Shown: in pieces, positions 25,843 through 33,841 of the stretch
Layout: each line of letters opens with the position of its first letter
Position numbering within the stretch: position 1 is the stretch's first letter
Source of the DNA: Candidatus Epulonipiscium sp.
GTDB taxonomy: Bacteria; Bacillota; Clostridia; Lachnospirales; Defluviitaleaceae
Reading direction: 5' to 3'
DNA length: 33,953 nucleotides
Assembly (NCBI GenBank): GCA_012521175.1
Contig: JAAYMW010000052.1
Span: 1-33,953 of the forward strand
The notes under the pieces: generated by a model
The model's input: only the letters and a program-made list of their open reading frames with translations
Told to the model about the DNA's origin: nothing
Database searches by the model: none
Position numbers and translations under genes: made by a program

Positions 25843-26943
25843 ATGGCAGGATCCATATTCGGAAAACATTTTAGAATATCTACCTGGGGGGAATCCCATG
25901 GGAAAGCTCTCGGTGTTGTCATTGACGGCTGTCCTGCTGGTATTTCACTTTCTGAAGAAGATATTCAAAAAGATTTAGATAGACGAAAACCCGGTCAATC
26001 CCCTTTTTCCACTCCTCGTAAAGAAAATGATAAGGTTGAAATTCTCTCAGGCATATTCGAGGGAAAAACAACAGGTACGCCTATTTCCTTAATCGTATAC
26101 AATACCAATCAAAGATCCTATGACTATTCAGAAATTGCAAAGTGCTACCGTCCCGGCCATGCAGATTTCACTTACGATGAAAAATACGGTTTTAGGGACT
26201 ATCGCGGCGGAGGCCGTTCTTCCGGGCGCGAAACCACTGCAAGAGTTGCAGCAGGGGCAATTGCTAAAAAAATTCTTGCAGAATTCGGAGTAGACATTAT
26301 GGCCTATACCCTGTCCATTGGGCCTGTTTCGATTGATCCTGCTAAATTTAGCCGGGAAGAAATATTTAAGAATTTCCTGGCTATGCCGGATCAAGAAGCA
26401 GCCGAAAAGACAGCCGCTTACCTGTATGAAATAAAGGAAAAAGAAGACTCTGCCGGAGGCATTATCGAGTGTGTAGTCACCGGTCTTCCCAGCGGCGTTG
26501 GAGAACCTGTATTTGAGAAATTAGACGCTATGCTTGGAAAAGCCATCTTTTCCATCGGAGCCGTAAAAGGATTGGAATTTGGCACTGGATTTAATGTTGC
26601 TAAAATGACTGGTTGGGAAAATAATGACTTTTTCCAATACGATGAAGAAGGACATCTCACAAAATTATCAAATCATGCCGGTGGTATTGTAGGAGGTATC
26701 AGTGACGGTTTCCCTATTGTCTTCAGGGCTGCCGTTAAACCTACTTCATCCATCCACAGGACACAAAAAACAGTTAACAAAGAAGGCCAAAATATAGAGC
26801 TCCAGGTAGAAGGCCGCCATGACCCAATTATCGTTCCCAGAGCCGTCATCGTTGTAGAAGCTATGACCGCCTTGACTTTAGTGGATTATCTGTTTGAACG
26901 AATTTTTTCCAGAATTGATTTAATTAAAAAAGCGCTTTTATAA
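25843..26943 (+). CDS. aroC: Chorismate synthase
   Basis: This 366-residue enzyme makes chorismate from EPSP with reduced FMN, the last step of the shikimate pathway. Signatures are GESHGKALGVVIDGCPAG near the N terminus, the mid-region RGGGRSSGRETTARVAAGA, and the C-terminal GRHDPIIVPRAVIVVEAM. It is full length. The start ATG follows AAAGGAGGG. It is a single-gene unit on the strand opposite queA and tgt; no other aro gene is in the window. Confidence 0.97.
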   Translation: MAGSIFGKHFRISTWGESHGKALGVVIDGCPAGISLSEEDIQKDLDRRKPGQSPFSTPRKENDKVEILSGIFEGKTTGTPISLIVYNTNQRSYDYSEIAKCYRPGHADFTYDEKYGFRDYRGGGRSSGRETTARVAAGAIAKKILAEFGVDIMAYTLSIGPVSIDPAKFSREEIFKNFLAMPDQEAAEKTAAYLYEIKEKEDSAGGIIECVVTGLPSGVGEPVFEKLDAMLGKAIFSIGAVKGLEFGTGFNVAKMTGWENNDFFQYDEEGHLTKLSNHAGGIVGGISDGFPIVFRAAVKPTSSIHRTQKTVNKEGQNIELQVEGRHDPIIVPRAVIVVEAMTALTLVDYLFERIFSRIDLIKKALL

Positions 26944-26952
26944 ACAATAAAT

Positions 26953-26998
26953 GCCTGTTTATTCACATTGAATTGTGGACAAACAGGCCCCTTTTTAT
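26953..26998. terminator. Terminator between aroC and queA
   Basis: Arms GCCTGTTT (26953-26960) and AAACAGGC (26981-26988), with an inner CACA/TGTG pairing, are followed on the plus strand by CCCTTTTTATTTT. It overlaps the queA stop and probably works both ways. Confidence 0.82.
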
Positions 26999-28020
26999 TT
27001 TATAAACATTGCATCTCCAAAGCTAAAGAATCGATATTTCATATCCACAGCGGTTTTATAAGCATTCAATATGATTTCTCTACTTGCCAGAGCAGATACC
27101 AACATAATTAATGTGGATTCAGGAAGATGGAAGTTAGTGATCAGGGCATCAACTATTTTAAATGGATAACCCGGATAAATAAAAATATCCGTCCATCCGC
27201 TTTTTGCCTGAACCACCCCGTTTTCATCCGTACAGGATTCAAGTGTTCTGCAGCTGGTCGTTCCTACGGCTATGATTCGCCCTCCATTTTGCTTACAGCG
27301 ATTGATTTTATCTGCTTCTTCCTGGTCAATCCAGCAGAATTCGGAATGCATTTTATGCTCTAAGACATTTTCTACTTTTACTGGTCTAAAGGTTCCTAAC
27401 CCTACATGAAGGGTCACATTGGCAATTTCTATATTTTTTTCTTTGATTTCTTTCAATAATTCTTTAGTGAAATGAAGTCCTGCTGTGGGCGCTGCAGCCG
27501 ATCCCTTATGCTTTGCATAGACAGTTTGATATCTTTCTTTATCTTTTAACTGATGAGTAATATAAGGCGGCAGAGGCATTTCTCCTAAAGTATCCAACAC
27601 CTGCTCAAAGATGCCTTCATAAATTAAATGTACAATTCTCTTGCCATCATCAATGATTTCTTCTACTTCTGCTTTTAGTTCCCCGTTTCCAAAGACAATA
27701 ATATCTCCTGGACGAGCCTTTTTCCCCGGTTTTACCAAGGCTTCCCATCTGTCATTGTCTTTTCTTGTTAAAAGCAATACTTCCACCTTAGCCCCTGTAT
27801 TTTCTCTTGCTCCGATTAATCGTGCAGGAATAACCTTCGTATTATTCAACACAAGGCAATCTCCAGGATTTAAATAGGAAACGATGTCTTTAAAATGTTT
27901 ATGTTCCATTTCTCCGGTTTTTTTATCTAATACAAGAAGTCTTGAAGAGCTTCTATCTTCTAATGGATCCTGAGCAATGAGTTCTTCTGGCAATTCATAA
28001 TAAAAATCATGCACATTCAT
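26995..28020 (-). CDS. queA: S-adenosylmethionine:tRNA ribosyltransferase-isomerase
   Basis: This 341-residue enzyme transfers ribosyl from SAM to preQ1-tRNA, giving epoxyqueuosine. Family blocks are [13 protein letters not shown] at the N terminus, [49 protein letters not shown] and [10 protein letters not shown] start it at 28020 (MNVHDF), with TGGAG upstream; the frame is open 14 codons further but lacks family sequence. It normally adjoins tgt; here aroC lies between them in the opposite orientation. Copy C of the repeat lies upstream. Confidence 0.97.
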   Translation of the reverse strand: MNVHDFYYELPEELIAQDPLEDRSSSRLLVLDKKTGEMEHKHFKDIVSYLNPGDCLVLNNTKVIPARLIGARENTGAKVEVLLLTRKDNDRWEALVKPGKKARPGDIIVFGNGELKAEVEEIIDDGKRIVHLIYEGIFEQVLDTLGEMPLPPYITHQLKDKERYQTVYAKHKGSAAAPTAGLHFTKELLKEIKEKNIEIANVTLHVGLGTFRPVKVENVLEHKMHSEFCWIDQEEADKINRCKQNGGRIIAVGTTSCRTLESCTDENGVVQAKSGWTDIFIYPGYPFKIVDALITNFHLPESTLIMLVSALASREIILNAYKTAVDMKYRFFSFGDAMFIK

Positions 28021-28094
28021 AATATTTCTCCATTCATTTAAAAATCTATATAATATTTTCACCTAATTATAAAAAAATTCTTCTTGTATTGCAA

Positions 28095-28234
28095 CAAGAA
28101 AGAGTTTCTCTTACGAAACTCTCGCACCGAGCGCGGTCGGCAAAGACGACAAATACAATACGCACGAGTGAGGATTTTGTCCGAAGGGTTTTTTAATATA
28201 TAGGAAATTCAGAAGAATTTCCTATATTAAAAAA
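28095..28234. repeat. Dispersed structured repeat, copy C (upstream of queA)
   Basis: This 140-bp copy is closest to copy A. It has hairpin AGAGTTTC-TCTTAC-GAAACTCT, the shared centre GAGCGCGGTCGGCAAAG, a mini-hairpin GTCCGAAGGGT that pairs only with G-T wobbles, and the most perfect end palindrome, ATATAGGAAATTC-AGAA-GAATTTCCTATAT (28198-28227). It fills most of the 250-base gap between queA and the small gene upstream. Confidence 0.9.
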
Positions 28235-28267
28235 CGGTGTCTGTTATTTTCTTTCATAACAGACACC
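28229..28267 (-). terminator. Terminator of the 48-residue protein gene
   Basis: A perfect 12-bp stem (GGTGTCTGTTAT / ATAACAGACACC) with an 8-nt loop is followed on the minus strand by GTTTTTT. Confidence 0.88.
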
Positions 28268-28273
28268 TTCAAT

Positions 28274-28420
28274 TTACCTACTTTTTTCATGTTTACTTTC
28301 ATGTACACCTATTTTTTGGCCGTCAATAAGGCCTACATCAGCATTTCCCTTCGGATCCATTTTTCTTAATTCAGGGTTGTTTTTTTCTCTATCCCTCATT
28401 CGATTTTTGTTATTGTCCAT
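28274..28420 (-). CDS. Small hydrophilic protein, 48 residues, unknown function
   Basis: The frame starts at ATG 28420 (MDNNKNRMRDREKNNPELRK) and ends at 28274. It has AAAGGAG nine bases upstream and its own strong terminator seven bases after the stop, which supports it as a real gene. The product is rich in Lys, Arg, Asn and Glu, has no hydrophobic segment, cysteine or signal peptide, and has a middle part DPKGNADVGLIDGQKIGVHE. I do not recognise the family. Small basic proteins like this in spore-formers are often spore-core components, but nothing here proves that. Confidence 0.72.
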   Translation of the reverse strand: MDNNKNRMRDREKNNPELRKMDPKGNADVGLIDGQKIGVHESKHEKSR

Positions 28421-28472
28421 ATTTTATAACTCCTTTAATAATTTCTTACAGTAATAGTATGAATACAATATC

Positions 28473-28524
28473 AAAAAAATATTCAAAGGCTCCATATTCT
28501 GATTGCCTCAGAGTATGGAGCCTT
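28473..28524 (-). terminator. Terminator after the stalk-domain gene
   Basis: An 11-bp perfect stem (AAGGCTCCATA / TATGGAGCCTT) is extended by an inner TCTGA/TCAGA pairing. On the minus strand it is followed by TGAATATTTTTTT. Confidence 0.88.
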
Positions 28525-28529
28525 GTCTT

Positions 28530-28563
28530 TTGCATAGGAAATTTTTTCGGATTTTCTATGCAA
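28530..28563. repeat. Isolated palindrome of the dispersed repeat family
   Basis: TTGCATAGGAAAT (28530-28542) and ATTTTCTATGCAA (28551-28563) match the end of repeat copy B and the 14813 palindrome. It lies between the stalk-domain gene stop and its terminator. Confidence 0.75.
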
Positions 28564-28569
28564 TAAAAA

Positions 28570-30243
28570 TTATTTTATGATTTGAAATGCATTATTCTCT
28601 AAAATAGCCTCTACTTCTTCATACCCTGTCAGAAAAGCAAAATTATAACGGGCAGGAAGAGCAAATACGTATTTTTCATTGCGGCCAAGTTCCTTAGGCA
28701 GTATCGGTGCTGCTCCCACACTAAATTCTTCTTTTTGTAGGGCATTCCACTGAGCCAGAGTAAAGATCATAACAGGGATATCCTGTCTTGGGTTTTGATC
28801 AGTCCATTGAGGATGTCTGATACTAAGCATAGGTCCTCCCTCAACTTTTTTACCTGCTTTTGAGCCTTTTATAGAAATGCCTTCCCATTGATCGGTAATA
28901 ATTGTATACCCTTCCCATGTATCCGGCAGTGAGAAACTAAAACCATATTGGGTATTTTTATACATAATGGCGTCGGTTTCTATATTTTTGTCAAAACTCA
29001 CTTCATCTATCAGCCAGGTATTATTGATATTTTTTATAATCAGCATAATAGGCTGTTTTGCAGTAAAGCCTCCACTTAGTTTATCCATAGCAGTTACTTC
29101 AACAATTTCACCTTTTACTTTATAACTGTATTCCGATAATTTTTCTATGCTTAATATTTCTATATGATCGGGATACGGGCTGGATGTTAATCTTCCTGGA
29201 GCAGCCTCTATATCTTTCTGCCATTTTTCTAAAAGAGCAGAAGACACAAATGGTTTATAGTTTTCTTCCATGCTCTTTTTAACCACATCTTCCGGAGCTA
29301 AAAGAGAAACCATTTGAAGTGTATTGCCAAACTCTAAGACTACCTCTTGAACTGCCTTTTTTTCGCTTTCATCATTATCTTGTTTTACACCAGACAAATC
29401 GCCCTGAACCTTGTTGATGTTGCCCTTATGGAATCTCACTAAAGTACTTGGATATGTCAAGGCCTGAGTCACCATATCCTCTTTTCCTGGTGAATGCAAT
29501 GTGGCATGAACATATGCCGTTCCAGGAGTTACTTCTGTAATGCTGTCCACTGTAATGCTATAGCCTCCAGTTGGCTTTTCTCCAGCTGCTATCAGCACAT
29601 ATTGCCACTGCTTATCGGATATTAAATGAAATCCTTCTTTCTTATGATAATTTTGATACCATTTCGCCAACTCTTCATTTTCTTCTAATACTTCTTTTTC
29701 TACTATTTCATATTTTATAGTTTTCTCAACATGAATAACTCCATCGTTTTTATTGGTATGAATAATCATTGCTCTTAAATTTTTATCCCATTCAACTTTA
29801 GCACCTAAGGTTTGAGCTACAAATCTTCCGGGTATAAAGGTTCGGTTCTTAGACATCTTTGCCGGAGTATCCAGTTTTAAAAGTTCTTCCTTTGGCGTTC
29901 CATTGATGTTTCTAATGACTTTAACCGTATCTTTTCCAACTATCAGCTCAATCCTGATATTCTCTGCAGAGATTACAACCAATTTTTGTTCCGGATGCCA
30001 TTCCACTTTGGCACCTAGTTTTTCCAGCACACCCCTTAAAGGGATTAAAGTACTGTTATTTTCCATAAAAGGTTCTGCATCTGTTTGGAGCCATTGATCA
30101 TTGACCTGAATACCAATACCCTTAGAAGGTTTCATGATTTTATCCATCAAACTATCTTTCGGCATAGCCATTACTGCTCCAGATGAAATCAGAGCACAGC
30201 ATATTCCTAATGCAATAGATTTTTTAAAACTTAATCTACTCAT
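28570..30243 (-). CDS. Secreted protein with copper-amine-oxidase-type stalk domain and PrcB-like domain
   Basis: This 557-residue exported protein has a signal peptide (residues 1 to about 27). Residues 44-163 are two stalk-domain repeats (LIPLRGVLEKLGAKVEWHPE and FIPGRFVAQTLGAKVEWDKN), a common cell-surface module in Firmicutes. Residues about 205-275 contain GEKPTGGYSITVDSI, typical of the PrcB C-terminal domain. Residues about 295-420 are an unassigned alpha/beta region. The C-terminal 125 residues begin YGFSFSLPDTWEGYTI, a PsbP-like lipid/envelope-domain pattern. No catalytic site is recognisable; the role is probably structural at the envelope. AAAGGAG precedes the start. Confidence 0.82.
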   Translation of the reverse strand: MSRLSFKKSIALGICCALISSGAVMAMPKDSLMDKIMKPSKGIGIQVNDQWLQTDAEPFMENNSTLIPLRGVLEKLGAKVEWHPEQKLVVISAENIRIELIVGKDTVKVIRNINGTPKEELLKLDTPAKMSKNRTFIPGRFVAQTLGAKVEWDKNLRAMIIHTNKNDGVIHVEKTIKYEIVEKEVLEENEELAKWYQNYHKKEGFHLISDKQWQYVLIAAGEKPTGGYSITVDSITEVTPGTAYVHATLHSPGKEDMVTQALTYPSTLVRFHKGNINKVQGDLSGVKQDNDESEKKAVQEVVLEFGNTLQMVSLLAPEDVVKKSMEENYKPFVSSALLEKWQKDIEAAPGRLTSSPYPDHIEILSIEKLSEYSYKVKGEIVEVTAMDKLSGGFTAKQPIMLIIKNINNTWLIDEVSFDKNIETDAIMYKNTQYGFSFSLPDTWEGYTIITDQWEGISIKGSKAGKKVEGGPMLSIRHPQWTDQNPRQDIPVMIFTLAQWNALQKEEFSVGAAPILPKELGRNEKYVFALPARYNFAFLTGYEEVEAILENNAFQIIK

Positions 30244-30338
30244 GACGCATTTCTCCTTTCTCCTTATTTAGCTATCAATAAATAATATGTAAATTTTGTC
30301 TTCAAATTATTAGACGCAATAAACTAATAAATGTTCCA

Positions 30339-31280
30339 TCATACATTCAATTTTTTGGGAAGATTAATTGCAATAATCCCCACCGTTACCATCAGTAATC
30401 CCCAAAAGAGCTGAATGGTAAGCATTTCTCCCGGGATAAATAATGCAGAAAGCAAGCTTCCTGAAACAGGGATCATAAACTGGTATATCGTTACCTCTCC
30501 AGCCTTATTATATTTTAACAACGCATACCAAAGGGCAAATGCCACTGCCGATAAGAAAGCAGAATAGAGAAATAAAATCCATGCTTTAGGAGTAAATGTC
30601 AAGAAATCGATAGAGGATTGATTCATTCCAAATAAGAGCATTGCTGTTGCCCCCAATAACATCTGCCATGCTGTTACCAAAAAAGGATGGATATCTTTTG
30701 ACAACCTCTTTGCTATAAATGTACCCCATGCACTGACAATACCGGATAAAATCATGAATCCTTCTCCCATAAACGAAAAGGATAAGGAAAAACTATCCCC
30801 TCCTTTTTTCCCTAAATTCGCTAGGATGATTCCGCCAAAGCCTAAAATTAATCCGAGCATTTTATTCGTATCTATTTTATCATCCGTATAGATGAAATGC
30901 GCAAAAAGCACTACAAAAAAAGTGCTTATAGAAGACAGGACAGAACCCTTCATCCCTGAAGTATAGGCAAGTCCATTATAAAAAAAGAAATACTGCAATG
31001 CTGTTTGCAGCATTCCCAAAATAAAAAGTTCTAATAAAACCTTTTTACTGACCTTAATAGGAATTTTGATAACCCACTTTATAAGCAGAAATAAGAAAAT
31101 TGCCGCCACAAAAAATCTCATTCCAGCAAATATCACTTTTCCATAAAGATCATCTGCCCTAAGTCCGATTTCTTCATAGCTCACTTTAAGCACAGGAAAT
31201 GCGCTTCCCCATAAAATCGAACAAAATATTGAAATTGCGATTACAGAATACCTGTTTGTAAGAAATTTTTTACTATCCAT
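30339..31280 (-). CDS. EamA-family (DMT superfamily) transporter
   Basis: This 313-residue integral membrane protein has ten hydrophobic segments in two EamA repeats (first half from ISIFCSILWGSAFPVLKVSYEE, second from GFMILSGIVSAWGTFIAKRL). WGSAFP near the start and a conserved Pro-rich last part (YQFMIPVSGSLLSALFIPGE) are typical. The family exports metabolites such as amino acids or nucleosides; the substrate cannot be predicted. AAGGG lies 12 bases upstream of the start, slightly far. It probably reads on toward the stalk-domain gene 95 bases downstream, since no clear terminator separates them. Confidence 0.9.
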   Translation of the reverse strand: MDSKKFLTNRYSVIAISIFCSILWGSAFPVLKVSYEEIGLRADDLYGKVIFAGMRFFVAAIFLFLLIKWVIKIPIKVSKKVLLELFILGMLQTALQYFFFYNGLAYTSGMKGSVLSSISTFFVVLFAHFIYTDDKIDTNKMLGLILGFGGIILANLGKKGGDSFSLSFSFMGEGFMILSGIVSAWGTFIAKRLSKDIHPFLVTAWQMLLGATAMLLFGMNQSSIDFLTFTPKAWILFLYSAFLSAVAFALWYALLKYNKAGEVTIYQFMIPVSGSLLSALFIPGEMLTIQLFWGLLMVTVGIIAINLPKKLNV

Positions 31281-31465
31281 ATGATGTATATCCCTTCCTA
31301 AAAAACTTATGCCTACAGATTATAATTTTCATATCCTTTCAGATACCATTTGTAGTATAGCATAGAAATAGATTTTATATAAAACCTAAAAATATTGGAC
31401 TGTATTTTCTTCTCAATAATACAAATACTAATTTATGTTCATTCAAAACTGAAAGGAGTTATGAT

Positions 31466-31669
31466 ATGAATAGAGTACATTATCAAGTAAATGGTATGCA
31501 GAATGAAAATTTTAAAAATCAAATTAAAAATGCTTTGGATAAAATTGAAGGAGTACAAATGGTAAATGTGGATTTAAGAAGAGGCTCTGTAGAAGTAGGC
31601 TATAATAAACCTGCAGATGAAAATGAAATTAAAGAATGTATAGAAAAAACCGGATGTACAATTGAATAA
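31466..31669 (+). CDS. Heavy-metal-associated (HMA) fold protein lacking the CxxC motif
   Basis: This 67-residue protein has the beta-alpha-beta-beta-alpha-beta pattern of CopZ/HMA domains: VHYQVNGM, a helix with QIKNALDKIEGVQMVNVDL, then GSVEVGYNKPADENEIKECI and a C-terminal CTIE strand. Where GMTCxxC should be it reads G10-M-Q-N-E-N-F16, so both metal-binding cysteines are absent; the only cysteines are near the C terminus (ECIEKTGC). It therefore probably does not carry Cu(I) as CopZ does. GAAAGGAG precedes the start. It is monocistronic with its own terminator, and no metal ATPase is nearby. Confidence 0.85.
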   Translation: MNRVHYQVNGMQNENFKNQIKNALDKIEGVQMVNVDLRRGSVEVGYNKPADENEIKECIEKTGCTIE

Positions 31670-31675
31670 ATTTAA

Positions 31676-31731
31676 ACAGGTACCTGCTTTGTCCATTTTC
31701 AAAGACGGACAAAAAGGTACCTGTTGATTTA
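31676..31731 (+). terminator. Terminator of the HMA-like gene
   Basis: The outer stem ACAGGTACCT / AGGTACCTGT (31676-31685 and 31715-31724) plus inner TTTGTCC / GGACAAA form a long hairpin followed by TGATTTATT. Convergent with the pseudogene that ends at 31729. Confidence 0.75.
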
Positions 31732-32020
31732 TTCTATGTTTATTAAAGCATTACTTGTATGAATCTTTATATCTGCTTTTATATTGGCTGTATTGTAATT
31801 CCCCGTTTCTCCTTTTAAAAATTTTTCTGTGTTTTTCTCTGTTCCAAAAATGTCAAATCTTCTACATCAACTTTTCCATTAATTGTTTCTAATTGAGCAG
31901 TTTCGCTATCCAACCCAAGCATTTTCAGGCTACCATTATTCGTTTTTACATTAATATTTTTGAAAATTTCTTTGAATTATTTTTAGGATCATTTGAATCG
32001 AATGGATTATTATCTTGCAC
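31729..32020 (-). pseudogene. Frameshifted DUF4097-like beta-repeat protein remnant
   Basis: A GTG start at 32018-32020 with a perfect AAGGAGG, and a TATAAT at 32047-32052 upstream, begin QDNNPFDSNDPKNNSKKF. That frame soon hits TAA. A second frame then continues INVKTNNGSLKMLGLDSETA and QLETINGKVDVEDLTF, and a third carries FGTEKNTEKFLKGETGNYN to TANIKADIKIHTSNALINIE and a TAA at 31729. Joined, the three give a roughly 97-residue protein with the repeated short beta-strands (N-G-x-L/V-x) seen in DUF4097-type proteins. Two single-base shifts are needed, in T- and A-rich tracts, so sequencing error is an alternative to true decay. Confidence 0.75.
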
Positions 32021-32117
32021 TTTGCTTCCTCCTTATATCATTACCAATTATATCTTTATATACGAAAAAAAATGCAATGAGTATGCTCTATGATCCTATT
32101 TTATATTCTAATGAATT

Positions 32118-32170
32118 AAAAAATACCTGTTATGTTCTTTCTTCAAACATTGAAGATGAACCAACAGGTA
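32118..32170 (-). terminator. Terminator of the SpoIID-like gene
   Basis: Arms TACCTGTT (32124-32131) and AACAGGTA (32163-32170), with an inner GTTC/GAAC pairing, are followed on the minus strand by TTTTTT. It lies 63 bases after the stop codon. Confidence 0.75.
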
Positions 32171-32233
32171 GTTTGCATTTATCTAATGAAGATAGAATTT
32201 TTAGACGATTACCTCTTTCACGCATAAACTTCT

Positions 32234-33841
32234 TTAACGCACCGTTGTTCCTGTAAAGTAATAAGATAAGATTTGCTTATAATTATAGCCTTGATCTGCC
32301 ATTCCCTTTGCTCCCCATTGACTTAATCCTACCCCATGGCCGGAGCCTTTACCTTTAAATACGAAATCTCCTGAAACAGGAGTCGAAGGAATACAAGAAA
32401 TTTCGTTCACCCCATTTGAACCCTGTACATAAATGGAATCTTCTTCTAAATCAATGGTCTTAATTTTTTTATCTTCTCCTATGACAGATATTTGACTATG
32501 GTTCATATTTTTCGTGATATTTCCATCTCCCATTACAACAATCGAACTAGAGGATGAACCATTTCCATTCTTAATAATTTCAAACATTCTACTGGGCAGA
32601 CTCACGCCATTGCTTTTAAAAAAGGTCCGTACAGTTTCCTTAGTAAGAATTTCTGTTCCCTTGTTGCCAATAATTTTTAACTCCATAACTCTCCCGCCGG
32701 GGGTATAACTTTCAATCTGAAGATCCAACACTTCTCCAATATCTTTCCCACTGTTTATTAAAAGTGTCTCTATTTGTTCTTTAGTAAAACTTCTCGTCCA
32801 ATCCTGATGATTTTCTTCATAGATATCTGGTACCGCTTTTAAATAAGGAAGCGGAGTAACCCAAACATTTTCAGAGCTTTCCGTATATCCGCCGCTACTG
32901 GCAAAATAAAATGCTTCAATAATTTCATCATCGTAATATAGAAGCTCTCCCTGGGTCGCTTTCACAGATTCATTAGAGTTTATATTTTCTGCTCCATAAC
33001 CCTTATAGGTTTGGCAGTGCTCTCCATCGCATAAATCATAACCGCTGTTTTTATGTTTTCCCATAAACAGTACAGCATAATTTCTGGCTACAACAGACTG
33101 GGCTTTTAAAGCTTCAATATTCCAGGAAGCATACATCTCAGAGGGGACTACGCTGTAAAGATATTCATCCAACAAAATAACATTAACCGCTGTAATTCCT
33201 GCTCCTCCATATCTTCCAAATTCTATTCTTCCTCGATATTGTCTGTCTCCAAAATCTATAATCCCATCGCTAAAAGCAGAAATACCTTCAAACTGAGGAT
33301 ACGCTTCTTCTCCTTCTATAACTGTAATCATTTCATTTTGATTTCTCAATATTATACGAGTATTGGAAGGTTCTTTAATCATAAATCGTTCGCCTGTAAT
33401 ATCATTTGCACTAAGACTTATGATTTGCGCTTCCTCATAGGACTGAAACTCTCCAATATAAACCATCCATTTTGAAGAAGAGAATCCAGCGGGAAAGGCG
33501 TTAAATCCCAATCTTTGAAAATCCTGTGCCAATGACTTTGCTTCATCATATGTATTCAAAAATTGATTCATGGCTATAAAATAAGCGTTAGAAGGAATGA
33601 CGCAAAATCCTGTATTAGACTGAAATACAACTTCAGGAATAAAATCTCCTTTCAATTCATAACCCATTACAATTTCATTATTTTTGATATCTATTTTATT
33701 GGTATTCTTATATTTATATTCCAGACCGATTCTTATCCAGCTGGGGATATGAACTGCTCCTGTCACTGACAATTTAGGTATAAAAACATATGTAAAAAAC
33801 AGAATACAAATCAGTAACTTTAAGTTTTTTGTCATTTTCAC
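32234..33841 (-). CDS. SpoIID/LytB-domain protein with SPOR-like domain
   Basis: This 535-residue secreted protein is probably a peptidoglycan lytic transglycosylase of the SpoIID type. An N-terminal hydrophobic segment (residues 8-28) exports it. Residues about 80-150 look like a SPOR peptidoglycan-binding domain (NQFLNTYDEAKSLAQDFQRL, KWMVYIGEFQSYEEAQII). The SpoIID domain carries the catalytic Glu235 in VVPSEM, the Cys271/Cys276 pair in LCDGEHCQTYKG that matches the zinc site of C. difficile SpoIID, SSGGYTE, and the C-terminal GKGSGHGVGLSQWGAKGMA. The start is GTG 33841 with GGGAGGT seven bases upstream. Longer than sporulation SpoIID (about 340 residues), so it may be a vegetative or germination paralogue. 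Confidence 0.92.
   Translation of the reverse strand: MKMTKNLKLLICILFFTYVFIPKLSVTGAVHIPSWIRIGLEYKYKNTNKIDIKNNEIVMGYELKGDFIPEVVFQSNTGFCVIPSNAYFIAMNQFLNTYDEAKSLAQDFQRLGFNAFPAGFSSSKWMVYIGEFQSYEEAQIISLSANDITGERFMIKEPSNTRIILRNQNEMITVIEGEEAYPQFEGISAFSDGIIDFGDRQYRGRIEFGRYGGAGITAVNVILLDEYLYSVVPSEMYASWNIEALKAQSVVARNYAVLFMGKHKNSGYDLCDGEHCQTYKGYGAENINSNESVKATQGELLYYDDEIIEAFYFASSGGYTESSENVWVTPLPYLKAVPDIYEENHQDWTRSFTKEQIETLLINSGKDIGEVLDLQIESYTPGGRVMELKIIGNKGTEILTKETVRTFFKSNGVSLPSRMFEIIKNGNGSSSSSIVVMGDGNITKNMNHSQISVIGEDKKIKTIDLEEDSIYVQGSNGVNEISCIPSTPVSGDFVFKGKGSGHGVGLSQWGAKGMADQGYNYKQILSYYFTGTTVR

Noticed and set aside
22130-28234. Repeat copies as ends of a composite transposon carrying queA or aroC
   Set aside because: Copies are in direct orientation, no transposase or target duplication is visible, and a third copy lies outside.
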